A DNA stretch of 64,000 nt from Bacillus sp. (in: firmicutes). Its GTDB lineage: Bacteria; Bacillota; Bacilli; Bacillales; Bacillaceae_J. Below are positions 36,379 through 49,573 of the stretch, piece by piece. The stretch spans positions 186,001 to 250,000 of the forward strand of contig DUSF01000035.1 of the NCBI GenBank assembly GCA_012842745.1, read 5' to 3'. Made by a program: the position numbers and the translations under genes. Under the pieces are notes generated by a model. It saw only the letters and a program-made list of their open reading frames with translations. It ran no database searches and was not told the origin of the DNA. Numbering within the stretch: position 1 is the stretch's first letter; each line of letters starts with the position of its first letter.

Positions 36379-36452
36379 GTCCCAGTAGCTCAGCCGGATA
36401 GAGCATACGCCTTCTAAGCGTACGGTCGGGAGTTCGAATCTCTCCTGGGACG
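36379..36452 (+). tRNA. tRNA-Arg (anticodon TCT)
   Basis: Acceptor arms GTCCCAG / CTGGGAC, anticodon stem TACGC / GCGTA with loop CTTCTAA giving TCT, and AGTTCGAATCT in the T arm. Reads Arg AGA/AGG. The discriminator G is followed by CTC, so CCA is not encoded and must be added by CCA-adding enzyme. 17 bases after tRNA-Gly. Confidence 0.95.
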
Positions 36453-36458
36453 CTCGGA

Positions 36459-36492
36459 AAAACTGTAGAAGGGTAATCTTCTACAGTTTTTT
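36459..36492 (+). terminator. Terminator of the tRNA pair
   Basis: AAAACTGTAGAAG / CTTCTACAGTTTT, perfect 13-bp stem with 6-nt loop, ending in T6. Confidence 0.92.
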
Positions 36493-36661
36493 GCTTATGT
36501 ACGCCCGGCATGGCATAAACATTATTTGATTATTATTTTTCACGAATTTAAAAGCATATTGTCCATGTAATTAGCTATTTTCTAAATTATTTCCATATAG
36601 AATTTAGTTGTCATAAAAATATTAAATTTTTTTATTTTCCATAATCATTGATAAATAAGGA

Positions 36662-36676
36662 TTGGAAACGCATTCA
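36662..36676 (+). promoter_or_regulatory. CcpA (cre) box upstream of ilvB
   Basis: TTGGAAACGCATTCA fits every position of the cre consensus WTGNAANCGNWNNCW. It is centred about 90 bases before the predicted start of transcription, a placement used for CcpA activation of ilv-leu in B. subtilis. The bases between the tRNA terminator and this box hold no gene. Confidence 0.7.
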
Positions 36677-36722
36677 GCCCACTCTCTTTATCGAAATTAT
36701 CTAATTATTATAAAAAAGAGGG

Positions 36723-36751
36723 TTGACTGTAATGAAAATACAGAGTAAGAT
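36723..36751 (+). promoter_or_regulatory. Sigma-A promoter of ilv-leu
   Basis: TTGACT (36723-36728), 17-bp spacer, TAAGAT (36746-36751); predicted transcription start near 36758. Confidence 0.65.
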
Positions 36752-36757
36752 AATGCT

Positions 36758-37080
36758 CAAATATGAAAAACGTTGACGAGGAAAAGTAATCTCAAGAACG
36801 GTATCTACAGAGAGCCGGTGGTGCTGGAAACCGGTGATACCCCTGATGGTGAACTCGCCTCTGAGTATCAATCTGAACGATTTCATGCTAGTAGGATTGG
36901 TCGAGTGTTTTAAATCACTCGTTACAAAAAAAGAGCGGAGCAATGTTGTATTTTGTTGTTCATTGTCGCTCATGAGGTAATGCTCTGAAAGGAGTATTGC
37001 AATTTAGGGTGGTATCGTGGAAAGTTAAACCTTTTCACCCCTTTGCTTTCGGGCTATTATGGGGTGAGAAGGTTTTTTGT
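36758..37080 (+). promoter_or_regulatory. T-box leader (tRNA-Leu sensing) of the ilv-leu operon
   Basis: T-box AGGGTGGTATCGTGG at 37006-37020, followed by a perfect 14-bp terminator stem AACCTTTTCACCCC (37028-37041) / GGGGTGAGAAGGTT (37061-37074) with T6. In stem I the sequence GGTGAACTCGCCT offers CTC (36854-36856), a Leu codon, as specifier. Uncharged tRNA-Leu should permit read-through into ilvB. The leader has the same specifier as the B. subtilis ilv-leu leader. Confidence 0.92.
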
Positions 37081-37154
37081 TTTTAGGGGTTAGGAACAAG
37101 TTAGAGTATTATAAAGATCCAAAGAAATTTTTACAAGAAGAAGGAGGCTTTTAT

Positions 37155-38876
37155 ATGAGTACCAATGTAAAAGCACAGGAGCAAAAAACAATTCCTCAAA
37201 CTATGAATGGCGGAAGAATGTTAGTGAAGGCTTTAAAAGCTGAGGGTGTTGAAGTCGTTTTTGGTTATCCGGGAGGTGCCGTATTACCAATTTATGATGA
37301 AATATATGATTCAGGGATCAACCACGTCTTAACAAGACATGAACAAGGTGCAATCCATGCTGCTGAAGGATATGCTCGTATTTCTGGGAAACCGGGGGTT
37401 TGTATTGCAACATCAGGCCCAGGAGCAACGAATATTATCACAGGCTTAGCTGATGCGATGATGGATTCATTACCTTTAGTTGTGTTTACCGGTCAAGTTG
37501 GAACGGGTGTGATTGGCTCAGATGCATTCCAAGAAGCAGATATTATCGGTATTACGATGCCAATTACAAAATATAGCTATCAAGTTCGTTCGACAGACGA
37601 ATTGCCGAAAGTAATCAAAGAAGCGTTCCATATCGCGAATTCTGGCCGTAAAGGACCTGTATTAATTGACATTCCGAAAGATGTAGCTGTAGCAACTGGA
37701 ATCTTTAACTACGATGAGATTGAAGTAAATATTCCAAGCTATCAACCAAACTACACTCCAAACCATTTCCAAATTAGAAAAGTTGTGGAAGCGGTAAGTT
37801 CAGCGAAAAAACCAGTGATTTTAGCTGGCGCAGGCGTTATTCATGCTAATGCCCATGAGGAACTAAGAGCATATGCAGAACAACAAAGCTTACCGGTAGT
37901 TAATACGTTGCTAGGACTAGGATCGTTCCCAGGCCGTCATGAACTATTTTTAGGTATGGGCGGTATGCACGGAACTTACACAGCTAATATGGCATTGTAC
38001 GAATCTGATTTACTCATTAATATTGGCTCTCGTTTTGATGACCGAATCACAGGGAATTTGGCGCATTTTGCACCAAATGCCAAAGTTGTTCATATTGACA
38101 TTGATCCTGCTGAAATTGGGAAAAATGTACCAACACAAATCCCTGTTGTTGCTGATGCGAAAGAAGCGTTAAAAGCATTGATTGGCGAAGATGGAGCAAA
38201 AGGTGATTTCTCAATTTGGCTTAAAAAGCTAAGAAATTGGAAGGAAGAATACCCGCTCGCTTATCGTACAGAAATAAATGTATTGAAGCCGCAGCGCTTA
38301 ATTGAATTAATCCATGAAATGACAAATGGAAATGCAATCGTTACGACAGATGTTGGACAGCATCAAATGTGGGCAGCGCAATACTATTCTTTTGAAAAGC
38401 CGAACAAATGGGTTACTTCTGGTGGTCTAGGAACAATGGGATTTGGCTTACCAGCAGCGCTTGGCGCCCAATTTGCGAGTCCAAATGATACGGTTGTTAG
38501 CATCGTCGGCGATGCTGGTTTCCAAATGACATTCCAAGAAATATCGGTTTTACAGGAAAAAAATCTCCCTGTAAAAATTGTGATTGTAAATAATAAAGCA
38601 TTGGGCATGGTACGCCAATGGCAAGAGCTGTTCTATGAAGAGCGTTATTCCCACTCGTTAATCCCTGAACAGCCTGATTTTGTAAAATTAGCGGATGCAT
38701 ATGGGATAAAAGGATTAAGAGCAACAAATGAAGCGGAGGCAAAAGCTGTTTTAAAAGAAGCTTTTGAACATAATGGCCCAGTTCTTTTAGATTTCCGTGT
38801 AGCACCAATGGAAAAAGTATATCCTATGGTTGCACCTGGAAAAGGAATTCATGAAATGGTAGGGGTGAAACAATGA
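37155..38876 (+). CDS. ilvB: Acetolactate synthase large subunit
   Basis: Thiamine-diphosphate enzyme that makes 2-acetolactate and 2-aceto-2-hydroxybutyrate, the first common step to Val, Leu and Ile. 573 residues from ATG 37155 (AAGGAGG upstream; the frame is open to 37077 through the T-box terminator). Motifs: [16 protein letters not shown], catalytic Glu in [20 protein letters not shown] region and the ThDP motif [12 protein letters not shown] with [12 protein letters not shown]. The form with a separate ilvH subunit marks the biosynthetic enzyme. Confidence 0.96.
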   Translation: MSTNVKAQEQKTIPQTMNGGRMLVKALKAEGVEVVFGYPGGAVLPIYDEIYDSGINHVLTRHEQGAIHAAEGYARISGKPGVCIATSGPGATNIITGLADAMMDSLPLVVFTGQVGTGVIGSDAFQEADIIGITMPITKYSYQVRSTDELPKVIKEAFHIANSGRKGPVLIDIPKDVAVATGIFNYDEIEVNIPSYQPNYTPNHFQIRKVVEAVSSAKKPVILAGAGVIHANAHEELRAYAEQQSLPVVNTLLGLGSFPGRHELFLGMGGMHGTYTANMALYESDLLINIGSRFDDRITGNLAHFAPNAKVVHIDIDPAEIGKNVPTQIPVVADAKEALKALIGEDGAKGDFSIWLKKLRNWKEEYPLAYRTEINVLKPQRLIELIHEMTNGNAIVTTDVGQHQMWAAQYYSFEKPNKWVTSGGLGTMGFGLPAALGAQFASPNDTVVSIVGDAGFQMTFQEISVLQEKNLPVKIVIVNNKALGMVRQWQELFYEERYSHSLIPEQPDFVKLADAYGIKGLRATNEAEAKAVLKEAFEHNGPVLLDFRVAPMEKVYPMVAPGKGIHEMVGVKQ

Positions 38877-39397
38877 AGAGAATAGTAACAGCAACAGTAA
38901 ATAACCATCCAGGCGTTTTAAACCGCATTACAGGCTTATTTACAAGAAGAGACTACAATATTGAAAGCATTACTGTTGGAGTAACTGAAAATCCGTCAAT
39001 TTCAAGAATGACATTTATTGTGCATGTAGAAGATGAAGCAAGAGCTGAACAGCTGACAAAACAGCTTAATAAGCAAATTGACGTCATTAAAGTGCAAGAC
39101 ATTACAGATCAACCACGAATCGAAAGAGAGCTGGCTTTAATCAAAGTTATCAGCAATCCGCAAACACGAAATGAGTTAATGGGTATCATTAATCCTTTTA
39201 GAGCAAGCATTGTTGATGTTAGTCGAGATACATTGGTTGTCCAAGTTACAGGGGACAGCCAAAAAATTGAAGCATTAATTGAGCTTATTCGCCCATATGG
39301 CATTAAAGAAATTGCAAGAACTGGTACAACCGCTTTTGCTCGTGGTTTAATAAAGAGCAATGGCCAAGAAAATAAACAAAGCGCAATATCAAATTAA
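38873..39397 (+). CDS. ilvH: Acetolactate synthase small (regulatory) subunit
   Basis: 174-residue regulatory subunit that confers valine feedback inhibition. N-terminal ACT domain ([31 protein letters not shown]) and the C-terminal domain starting about residue 80 ([18 protein letters not shown]). Starts with an ATGA overlap of 4 bases with the ilvB stop, so translation is coupled. Confidence 0.96.
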   Translation: MKRIVTATVNNHPGVLNRITGLFTRRDYNIESITVGVTENPSISRMTFIVHVEDEARAEQLTKQLNKQIDVIKVQDITDQPRIERELALIKVISNPQTRNELMGIINPFRASIVDVSRDTLVVQVTGDSQKIEALIELIRPYGIKEIARTGTTAFARGLIKSNGQENKQSAISN

Positions 39398-39458
39398 GAA
39401 TTATTTCATTAATTCAATAAACTAAAAAAATTCAACGAAAAATTAAGGAGAGATTTAA

Positions 39459-42018
<2,560 letters not shown>

Positions 42019-42038
42019 CTCTGAAAGGAGGAGAAGCT

Positions 42039-43148
42039 TTGGAAATGAAGATTGCAGTATTACCTGGAGATGGAATTGGAAAAGAAATCGTAGCAGGGGC
42101 TATTAAAGTATTAGAAGTTGTTGCTGGACAGTTTAATCATCAATTTACTTTTGAATATGGTCGCATTGGCGGCGAAGCGATTGATGTTGACGGTACGCCG
42201 CTTCCAACAGCAACAATTGACCTTTGTAAAAACAGTGACGCTATCCTTCTTGGAGCTGTAGGCGGGCCGAAATGGGATCAAAATCCACCGGCAATGCGCC
42301 CAGAAGCAGGACTTTTAGCAATCCGTAAAGAGCTAGGCCTTTTTGCTAATTTACGTCCTGTTCAAGCATTCCAAAGTCTTGCAGATGCATCGACATTAAA
42401 GAAAGAAGTTATCGATGGCGTTGATTTAATGATTGTAAGGGAATTAACGGGTGGTATTTATTTCGGTACACCACGCGAGCGAAGAGAAGAAAATGGTCAA
42501 AAGGTAGTTGTTGACACACTTTCTTATACAAATGATGAAATTGAAAGAATTATTAGGAAAGCTTTTGAACTTGCGATGATTCGCGGTAAAAAAGTATTAT
42601 CTGTTGACAAAGCAAATGTACTAGAGTCTAGCCGAGTGTGGCGGGAAATTGCTAATGAAGTAGCGAAAGACTATCCAGAAGTTGAATTAGAGCATATGCT
42701 TGTTGATAACGCTGCTATGCAGTTAATTAGAAATCCGAGACAGTTTGACGTTATGGTCACTGAGAATATGTTTGGAGATATTTTAAGTGATGAAGCATCG
42801 ATGTTAACTGGATCACTTGGAATGCTTTCTTCTGCAAGCCTTTCAGCTGATGGTCCTGGCCTTTATGAGCCTGCTCATGGATCAGCTCCAGACATTGCTG
42901 GCCAAAATAAAGCAAATCCATTAGCAACGATTTTATCAGCAGCGATGATGTTGAAATATTCTTTTAACATGATTGATGAAGGCAATGCAATTGAACAAGC
43001 TGTTAACCAAGTATTAGAAAAAGGCTACAGAACAGCAGATATTTCAGAAGAAAATACGCGAATTTTATCAACTACTGAAATGGTTGAACAGGTAATTAAT
43101 GAAATAAGTGAAATTTGCAAAGCAAAACCGATGTCAGCCCAAGCTTAA
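42039..43148 (+). CDS. leuB: 3-isopropylmalate dehydrogenase
   Basis: NAD+-dependent oxidative decarboxylase, third step of leucine synthesis. 369 residues with the isocitrate/isopropylmalate dehydrogenase elements: [18 protein letters not shown], the substrate loop [11 protein letters not shown] and [19 protein letters not shown] with metal-binding Asp. TTG start 42039 follows AAAGGAGG by 6 bases; an ATG two codons later is too far. Between leuA and leuC. Confidence 0.96.
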   Translation: MEMKIAVLPGDGIGKEIVAGAIKVLEVVAGQFNHQFTFEYGRIGGEAIDVDGTPLPTATIDLCKNSDAILLGAVGGPKWDQNPPAMRPEAGLLAIRKELGLFANLRPVQAFQSLADASTLKKEVIDGVDLMIVRELTGGIYFGTPRERREENGQKVVVDTLSYTNDEIERIIRKAFELAMIRGKKVLSVDKANVLESSRVWREIANEVAKDYPEVELEHMLVDNAAMQLIRNPRQFDVMVTENMFGDILSDEASMLTGSLGMLSSASLSADGPGLYEPAHGSAPDIAGQNKANPLATILSAAMMLKYSFNMIDEGNAIEQAVNQVLEKGYRTADISEENTRILSTTEMVEQVINEISEICKAKPMSAQA

Positions 43149-43182
43149 CGGCTGACATCTATTTTTAAAGAGGAGGAGAAGT

Positions 43183-44601
43183 ATGGGGACGCCAAAAACG
43201 ATCATTGAGAAGGTTTGGGAAGCACATGAGGTCGTATCTGAACAAGGAAAGCCCTCATTATTATATATCGATTTGCACCTAGTTCATGAAGTAACATCAC
43301 CACAAGCATTTGAAGGCCTTCGCCTAAAAAACCGCAAACTAAGACGACCAGATTTAACATTTGCAACGATGGATCATAATGTACCAACAGATGACAAGTT
43401 TACGATTAAAGACGAAATTGCCAAAAAGCAAATTGATACTTTAAGTGAAAACTGTAAAGCATTTGGTGTAGAAATTGCAGATTTAAATAGTCCAGACCAA
43501 GGGATTGTCCATGTCATCGGTCCTGAGCTTGGTTTAACACAGCCCGGCAAAACAATCGTATGTGGGGATAGTCATACAGCGACACATGGTGCATTTGGTG
43601 CGCTAGCGTTCGGTATCGGTACTAGTGAAGTCGAGCATGTTATGGCAACGCAAACACTATGGCAAGTAAAACCAAAAACATTAAAGGTAGAAATTACCGG
43701 CAAATTACAACGAGGTGTAACCGCAAAGGATGTTATCTTAGCGTTTATTGCTAAGTATGGTGTTAATTTTGGGACAGGCCAAATTATCGAATATACTGGC
43801 GAAGCAATTCGTAGCATGACAATGGAAGAAAGAATGACGATTTGTAATATGTCAATTGAAGCGGGTGCTAAGGCGGGTTTAATCAGCCCAGATGAAACGA
43901 CCATTAATTACTTGCGAGGCAGAAAATATGCACCACAAGGCGAGGAGTTTGAAAAAGCAGCGGAAAAATGGTTGGCACTTGCAACAGATGAGGGTGCAAC
44001 ATACGACCAATCTGTGACAATGATCGGTGAGGAAATTGCACCGCAAGTAACATGGGGTACAAACCCGTCCATGGGTATTTCCGTAAATGCGACTGTTCCA
44101 TCACCAGAAGATTTCGAAAACGAATCTGACCAAAAAGCTGTTCGCCAAGCTTTAGAGTATATGGGACTTGAGCCAGGAGTGCCAATGACGGAAGTGGCTA
44201 TTCAGCACGCCTTTATTGGTTCTTGTACAAACTCTCGTTTAAGCGATCTACAGGCTGCTGCCAATATCGTTAAAGGTCGCAAAGTTGCTCCAGGTGTACG
44301 TGCACTAGTTGTTCCAGGCTCACAAAAGGTAAAAATCCAAGCAGAAGCAGAAGGGTTAGATAAAATTTTCCTTGATGCTGGTTTTGAATGGCGTGAAGCA
44401 GGCTGCAGTATGTGTCTAGGTATGAATCCTGATACAGTACCTGAGAAGGAGCGTTGTGCTTCAACATCTAACCGCAATTTTGAAGGACGTCAAGGAAAAG
44501 GGGCAAGAACACATCTTGTCAGCCCAGAAATGGCTGCTGCTGCAGCGATTGCCGGACATTTTGTTGATGTACGTACCTTTTTGAAAGAAACAGTGAAGTA
44601 G
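43183..44601 (+). CDS. leuC: 3-isopropylmalate dehydratase large subunit
   Basis: Aconitase-family enzyme that isomerises 2- to 3-isopropylmalate with LeuD. 472 residues. [4Fe-4S] cysteines are seen in IGSCTNSR and [12 protein letters not shown]; other conserved motifs are [36 protein letters not shown] and [27 protein letters not shown] ribosome site. 22 bp before leuD. Confidence 0.97.
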   Translation: MGTPKTIIEKVWEAHEVVSEQGKPSLLYIDLHLVHEVTSPQAFEGLRLKNRKLRRPDLTFATMDHNVPTDDKFTIKDEIAKKQIDTLSENCKAFGVEIADLNSPDQGIVHVIGPELGLTQPGKTIVCGDSHTATHGAFGALAFGIGTSEVEHVMATQTLWQVKPKTLKVEITGKLQRGVTAKDVILAFIAKYGVNFGTGQIIEYTGEAIRSMTMEERMTICNMSIEAGAKAGLISPDETTINYLRGRKYAPQGEEFEKAAEKWLALATDEGATYDQSVTMIGEEIAPQVTWGTNPSMGISVNATVPSPEDFENESDQKAVRQALEYMGLEPGVPMTEVAIQHAFIGSCTNSRLSDLQAAANIVKGRKVAPGVRALVVPGSQKVKIQAEAEGLDKIFLDAGFEWREAGCSMCLGMNPDTVPEKERCASTSNRNFEGRQGKGARTHLVSPEMAAAAAIAGHFVDVRTFLKETVK

Positions 44602-44623
44602 AGGCGAAAGGAGGATTTTAGAA

Positions 44624-45199
44624 ATGGAAGCAATTGTACTTCATACAGGAAAAGTAGCTGGTCTTGACCGTGTCAATGTTGATACAGACCAAATTATTCC
44701 AAAGCAATTTTTAAAACGAATTGAAAGAACAGGATTTGGACAATTTTTATTCTTTGATTGGCGTTTTAATAACGATGGAACAGAAAATGAAAGCTTCGAA
44801 TTAAATCGCCCAGAAAATAAAGGTGCTTCAATTCTTGTAGCTGGCCAAAACTTTGGCTGCGGTTCTTCAAGAGAGCATGCTCCTTGGGCATTAAATGACT
44901 ACGGTTTCCAAGTTGTGATTGCGCCATCGTTTGCCGATATTTTTTATAACAACTGCTTAAAAAATGGCATGTTACCAATCCGCTTAGAAGAAACAGTCGT
45001 AAAAGAATTATTACAAAAAGCAAATGCCGCAGATTTTGAATTAACAGTCGATCTTAAAAACCAAGTAGTTATGGATGGGGACAAGCGATATTCATTCGAA
45101 ATCGACCCATATTGGAAAGAACTGCTGCTAAATGGCTGGGATGAAATTGATGTAACATTAAAATATGCTGATGCAATTTCTGTTTATGAAGCAAAATAG
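44624..45199 (+). CDS. leuD: 3-isopropylmalate dehydratase small subunit
   Basis: 191-residue swivel-domain partner of LeuC. Contains [20 protein letters not shown] near the start, the catalytic-loop [17 protein letters not shown] and [17 protein letters not shown]. Last gene of ilvBHC-leuABCD; a hairpin made of AGGAAGCAGG repeats follows 2 bases after its stop. Confidence 0.97.
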   Translation: MEAIVLHTGKVAGLDRVNVDTDQIIPKQFLKRIERTGFGQFLFFDWRFNNDGTENESFELNRPENKGASILVAGQNFGCGSSREHAPWALNDYGFQVVIAPSFADIFYNNCLKNGMLPIRLEETVVKELLQKANAADFELTVDLKNQVVMDGDKRYSFEIDPYWKELLLNGWDEIDVTLKYADAISVYEAK

Positions 45200-45200
45200 A

Positions 45201-45234
45201 AGGAAGCAGGGGACGATTCTCCTGCTTCCTTTTG
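45201..45234 (+). repeat. AGGAAGCAGG inverted repeat, probable leu terminator
   Basis: AGGAAGCAGG (45201-45210) and CCTGCTTCCT (45221-45230), perfect 10-bp arms, then TTTT. A further GCAGGAAGCAGGAGAA copy follows at about 45243-45258. The same element occurs after engB. Confidence 0.8.
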
Positions 45235-45306
45235 TGTGCTTTGCAGGAAGCAGGAGAACATGCTAAACTAAAAAGCAAAATAATAGCTAGCATCGGGGCG
45301 ATTTTT

Positions 45307-46323
45307 ATGAAAAAAAAGAATGGAAATTCGAACAGCAAGATCATCCCCTTTCCTAACCTGGAAAATCGCCTCTTAGATAAAGGGATGGAGGCACTTAAGG
45401 AAAAGCGTTACAAAGAGGCGTTGCAAATTTTAAATCAATTCACCTCCTACAACAAAAATTATCCAGAAGTCGAAGTGGGAATCGCTGTTTGCTTATTAGA
45501 GCTTGGCTTATATGAAGATGCAAAGGAAAAGTGCGAACGTCTATTGAAACAAGATATTGGCGATTATTTTAATGTTCTCGAAATTTACATTACAATTTTA
45601 ATTCAGCTTAGTGAATATGATGAAGTAGTATCCATTTTAGAAGTGCTTTTTGAAGAAGAAAAAATCCCGGCCAATCATGCAAAAGAATTGTTTCATTTGT
45701 TGGAATTCGCAAGAAAAAGCAGCGATAATAAAATGGGTGTTGTTCGTCATAATGAAACAACAGCAGATGTAGAGAAGCTAGGATGTCAACTTGTTAACGG
45801 CAATATAAATGAACAGATGCAAGCTATTCAAAACATGAGAACAGCAGGAACTATTACTGAAATAATCGGTGATATAAAAAAAGTACTATTAGATCCTCGT
45901 GCCCATCCGATTGTTCAGTCAACGGCACTGCAATTACTAATGGAAAAAGAGATAAAAGCTAGCGTTGTAGTGAAGAAATTGAATCGTACTATAAAGGTGA
46001 ATCCTAGCACTCTTTTGAATATTTTTGAAGAGCCCTTTACGATTCAGGTTTTAAATCAATTAGAGGATGTGTTGGGCCATGAAAATCCAACACTGTTCGA
46101 AGCGGTGAAAGAAGCTTGGGAACGGTTTTTATTTGTTTTATTTCCGCTACAACCAGAGCCATTAGAAGTTATCGTTTGGGCGGGTGCATTACATAAATTT
46201 GGCCATCAGTTATTTGGAATGGATCTTTCCGACAGTGAAATAGAGGACCATTACGGTGTAGATATAGCTGAAATTAACAGAGCTATTCAACAAATTATGG
46301 AAGTGGACACAATCTTTCCATAA
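45307..46323 (+). CDS. ysoA: TPR-repeat protein YsoA
   Basis: 338-residue soluble protein. The N-terminal half (about 20-135) is made of tetratricopeptide-type helices (LLDKGMEALKEKRYKEALQI, VEVGIAVCLLELGLYEDAKE, ILIQLSEYDEVVSILEVLF); the rest is helical without a recognised domain. Start ATG 45307 follows TCGGGGCG; the open frame before it runs through a repeat hairpin. It lies between leuD and tig, as ysoA does in B. subtilis, with almost the same length. Role unknown; TPRs usually bind other proteins. Confidence 0.82.
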   Translation: MKKKNGNSNSKIIPFPNLENRLLDKGMEALKEKRYKEALQILNQFTSYNKNYPEVEVGIAVCLLELGLYEDAKEKCERLLKQDIGDYFNVLEIYITILIQLSEYDEVVSILEVLFEEEKIPANHAKELFHLLEFARKSSDNKMGVVRHNETTADVEKLGCQLVNGNINEQMQAIQNMRTAGTITEIIGDIKKVLLDPRAHPIVQSTALQLLMEKEIKASVVVKKLNRTIKVNPSTLLNIFEEPFTIQVLNQLEDVLGHENPTLFEAVKEAWERFLFVLFPLQPEPLEVIVWAGALHKFGHQLFGMDLSDSEIEDHYGVDIAEINRAIQQIMEVDTIFP

Positions 46324-46340
46324 AAGAATCTACACAATTA

Positions 46341-46370
46341 TTGTAACTTCTATTTTCTATAGTGTATAAT
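46341..46370 (+). promoter_or_regulatory. Sigma-A promoter of tig
   Basis: TTGTAA (46341-46346), 18-bp spacer, TATAAT (46365-46370), about 130 bases before the tig start codon. Confidence 0.6.
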
Positions 46371-46502
46371 GTAATGGTTATAATAGTGTCTTTTATACAT
46401 AACTGATCCTTTTCGGTAACATGATTTACAGAGGAACAAGTTTTAAATTTGTAAAAAGATTATTTATAAAAAGAGAATTAATTTTGTTGGAGGGAAATAT
46501 AC

Positions 46503-47789
46503 ATGTCTGCAAAATGGGAAAAGTTAGAAGGTAACCAAGGTATCTTAACAATTGAAGTTGATGCCCAAGAAGTTGACCAAGCATTAGATCAAGCGTTTAA
46601 GAAGGTTGTTAATAAAGTTAATGTACCAGGCTTCCGTAAAGGAAAAGTACCTCGCAAAATGTTCGAACAACGTTTTGGTGTTGAGGCACTTTATCAAGAT
46701 GCTTTGGATATTATGCTGCCAAATGCATATGGTAAAGCAGTTGATGAAACTGGGATTGAGCCAGTTGACTATCCGGAAATTGACGTAAAACAAATCGAAA
46801 AAGGAAAGAACATGATTTTTACGGCAACAGTAACTGTCAAGCCAGAAGTACAATTAGGCGAATATAAAGGTCTTGAGGTTCAAGAACAAGATACAACTGT
46901 CACAGACGAAGATGTGGATGCAGAATTAAAAAGTCAGCAAGAAAGAAATGCTGAATTAGTAGTAAAAGAAAATGGTGAAGTTGAAAACGGTGATACAGTA
47001 GTAATCGATTTTGAAGGCTTTGTTGATGGGGAAGCATTTGATGGCGGTCAAGCAGACAACTATAGTTTAATAATCGGTTCTGGTCAATTTATTCCAGGCT
47101 TTGAAGACCAAATTGTTGGCATGAAAGCTGGCGAAGAAAAGGATGTAAATGTAACATTCCCAGAAGAATATCATGCCCCTGATTTAGCAGGAAAACCTGC
47201 TGTATTCAAAGTAAATCTTCATGAAATTAAATACAAAGAGCTTCCAGAGTTAGATGATGAATTCGCAAAAGATGTTGATGATGAAGTTGAAACTTTAGCT
47301 GAATTAAAAGCTAAGCTAAAAGACCAGCTTCAAAAAGATAAAGAGCATCATGCAAAGCATGCAAAAGAAGATGCTGCTGTTGAAAAAGCAGTTGAAAATG
47401 CAACTGTTGATATTCCAGAAGCAATGATTAAATCTGAAATCGAACGGATGTTGAAAGAATTCGAACAACGTCTACAAATGCAAGGTTTAAATTTACAGCT
47501 TTATTACCAATTCTCTGGTCAAGGCGAAGGAGCGCTGCGTGAGCAAATGAAAGCCGATGCAGAAAAACGAGTAAAAACTAGCCTTGTATTAGAAGCAATC
47601 ATTGCTGCAGAAAATATTGAAGTATCTGAAGATGATATTAACGCAGAATATGAAAACATTGCGAATATGTATCAGACATCTGTCGAAGATGTTAAGAAGA
47701 TGTTTGGCGCGAACAATTATGTAGCAGAAGATTTAAAAATCAAAAAAGCAATTGATTTCCTTGTCGAGAATAGCAAGGCTATTGCATAA
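46503..47789 (+). CDS. tig: Trigger factor (ribosome-associated chaperone and prolyl isomerase)
   Basis: 428-residue chaperone that binds nascent chains at the ribosome exit. N-terminal ribosome-binding domain with the signature [24 protein letters not shown]-type prolyl isomerase domain (about 160-245: [36 protein letters not shown]) and a long helical C-terminal chaperone domain. TTGGAGGG ribosome site. Monocistronic, with terminator. Confidence 0.97.
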   Translation: MSAKWEKLEGNQGILTIEVDAQEVDQALDQAFKKVVNKVNVPGFRKGKVPRKMFEQRFGVEALYQDALDIMLPNAYGKAVDETGIEPVDYPEIDVKQIEKGKNMIFTATVTVKPEVQLGEYKGLEVQEQDTTVTDEDVDAELKSQQERNAELVVKENGEVENGDTVVIDFEGFVDGEAFDGGQADNYSLIIGSGQFIPGFEDQIVGMKAGEEKDVNVTFPEEYHAPDLAGKPAVFKVNLHEIKYKELPELDDEFAKDVDDEVETLAELKAKLKDQLQKDKEHHAKHAKEDAAVEKAVENATVDIPEAMIKSEIERMLKEFEQRLQMQGLNLQLYYQFSGQGEGALREQMKADAEKRVKTSLVLEAIIAAENIEVSEDDINAEYENIANMYQTSVEDVKKMFGANNYVAEDLKIKKAIDFLVENSKAIA

Positions 47790-47801
47790 TATAGAACTAC
47801 T

Positions 47802-47837
47802 AAAAACAAGGCGCGAGCTAATCGTGCCTTGTTTTAC
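47802..47837 (+). terminator. Terminator of tig
   Basis: AAAACAAGGC / GCCTTGTTTT, 10-bp stem with a loop of about 13 nt. Confidence 0.85.
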
Positions 47838-48115
47838 AATCTCTAATCAAATTTTGAATAATGCTTTTTAATACTAATCTCCACCAAAAATGGTTATAAT
47901 AATGAAAAAAAGAGAGGAGATATATAGCATAGTTTACTATACAGTTTTCGTAAACACATACATATCATAATAATAGCAATACATAACGAAAGGCATATCA
48001 TTACCTGTTTTGTACCATAATGTGTTAAAATTTAAGAACATAATGAATTGAAAAATTGCAGTAAAAAATTACAGCATTGACTGAACGGTTATGAAAGAAA
48101 GTTTGGGGTGAATAT
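47838..48115 (+). promoter_or_regulatory. tig-clpX intergenic region with clpX promoter candidate
   Basis: AT-rich gap of about 280 bases without a credible gene. An extended -10 TG-T-TAAAAT lies at 48023-48031, 85 bases before clpX, and a second TATAAT at 47895-47900. Either could drive clpX; no CtsR operator was recognised. Confidence 0.45.
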
Positions 48116-49396
48116 ATGTTTAAATTTAATGATGAAAAAGGGCAATTGAAATGCTCTTTTTGTGGGAAAACCCAGGATCAAGTTCGAAAGCTTGTCGCTG
48201 GCCCAGGTGTATATATATGTGATGAATGTATTGAGCTTTGCACAGAAATTGTCGAGGAAGAGCTTGGCTCTGAGGAAGAAGTTGAATTTAAAGATGTGCC
48301 AAAGCCAAGGGAAATTCGCGAAATTCTTAATGATTATGTAATTGGACAGGAAGCGGCGAAAAAGTCATTGTCTGTTGCCGTTTATAACCATTACAAGCGT
48401 ATCAATTCCAATAGTAAGATTGATGATGTCGAGCTTTCAAAAAGTAATATTGTTATGATTGGCCCAACTGGTAGCGGGAAAACATTGCTTGCACAAACAT
48501 TAGCAAGAATTTTAAATGTACCGTTTGCCATCGCTGATGCAACATCCTTAACAGAGGCAGGCTATGTAGGAGAAGACGTTGAAAACATCTTGCTGAAATT
48601 AATTCAGGCTGCAGATTATGATGTTGAGAAAGCAGAAAAGGGTATTATTTACATTGATGAAATTGATAAAGTGGCTCGTAAATCGGAAAATCCATCAATT
48701 ACTCGTGATGTATCAGGTGAAGGTGTGCAGCAAGCCCTTTTGAAAATTTTAGAAGGCACAGTTGCCAGCGTTCCTCCGCAAGGTGGACGCAAGCATCCAC
48801 ATCAAGAATTCATTCAAATTGATACAACGAATATTTTATTCATTTGCGGCGGAGCATTTGATGGCATTGAGCAAATTATTAAAAGACGTTTAGGTAAAAA
48901 GATTATCGGTTTTGGTACAGACTCTAAACAGGAAGAAATTCCACAAAAGGAATTACTTTCTAAAGTATTGCCAGAAGACCTGCTCCGTTTTGGTTTAATA
49001 CCAGAATTTATTGGTCGCTTACCAGTTATGGCAACGTTAGAACAGCTAGATGAGGAAGCTCTTGTGGAAATTTTAACGAAGCCGAAAAATGCGTTGATAA
49101 AACAATATCAAAAAATGCTTGAATTGGATAATGTGGAGCTTGAATTTGAGGAAGATGCATTAAAGGAAATAGCGAAACGTGCAATCGAGAGAAAAACCGG
49201 AGCACGGGGATTGCGCTCCATTATTGAGAGTATTATGCTCGATGTCATGTATGACCTTCCATCAAGAGATGATATTGATAAATGCGCAATTACAGCAAAA
49301 ACAGTACGTAATGAAGAAGGCGCGCGTCTACATTTGAAAGATGGCAATGTCATCGAATTTGATAATAAAAAAGAAACACCACGAGAAAGTGCATAA
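48116..49396 (+). CDS. clpX: ATP-dependent Clp protease ATP-binding subunit ClpX
   Basis: AAA+ unfoldase that feeds substrates to ClpP. 426 residues: N-terminal C4 zinc-binding domain (CSFCGKTQ and [10 protein letters not shown]), Walker [17 protein letters not shown], pore loop [11 protein letters not shown], Walker [13 protein letters not shown], the IGF loop [11 protein letters not shown] for docking on ClpP and a C-terminal small domain with [14 protein letters not shown] after TTTGGGGTG. Followed by a terminator. Confidence 0.98.
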   Translation: MFKFNDEKGQLKCSFCGKTQDQVRKLVAGPGVYICDECIELCTEIVEEELGSEEEVEFKDVPKPREIREILNDYVIGQEAAKKSLSVAVYNHYKRINSNSKIDDVELSKSNIVMIGPTGSGKTLLAQTLARILNVPFAIADATSLTEAGYVGEDVENILLKLIQAADYDVEKAEKGIIYIDEIDKVARKSENPSITRDVSGEGVQQALLKILEGTVASVPPQGGRKHPHQEFIQIDTTNILFICGGAFDGIEQIIKRRLGKKIIGFGTDSKQEEIPQKELLSKVLPEDLLRFGLIPEFIGRLPVMATLEQLDEEALVEILTKPKNALIKQYQKMLELDNVELEFEEDALKEIAKRAIERKTGARGLRSIIESIMLDVMYDLPSRDDIDKCAITAKTVRNEEGARLHLKDGNVIEFDNKKETPRESA

Positions 49397-49438
49397 AAAA
49401 AGAGGTTGTCCTGATCTAGCAGGCAGCCTCTTTTTTTA
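49395..49438 (+). terminator. Terminator of clpX
   Basis: AAAGAGGTTGTC pairs with GGCAGCCTCTTT (one bulge, G.T pair), followed by T-run. Confidence 0.82.
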
Positions 49439-49495
49439 TAAAAATATACGTTCAGATTCACATTATTTTCCACCTTGTTTTTAAATAGCAAATTT

Positions 49496-49525
49496 GTTTA
49501 TTGCGGCTTCTGCACGGAGATACTA
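49496..49525 (+). promoter_or_regulatory. Sigma-F promoter of lonB
   Basis: GTTTA (49496-49500), 15-bp spacer, GGAGATACTA (49516-49525): every position fits the sigma-F pattern GYWTA-N15-GGNRANANTW. lonB is a forespore sigma-F gene in B. subtilis. Confidence 0.78.
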
Positions 49526-49573
49526 ACAATTAAATAGAAATACATAACTAACATAAAGTGCAGGAGGTAAAAC

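Noticed and set aside
47903-47971. 22-codon open frame starting MKKREEIYSI between tig and clpX
   Set aside because: No ribosome site before the ATG, no recognisable feature; chance frame in an AT-rich gap.
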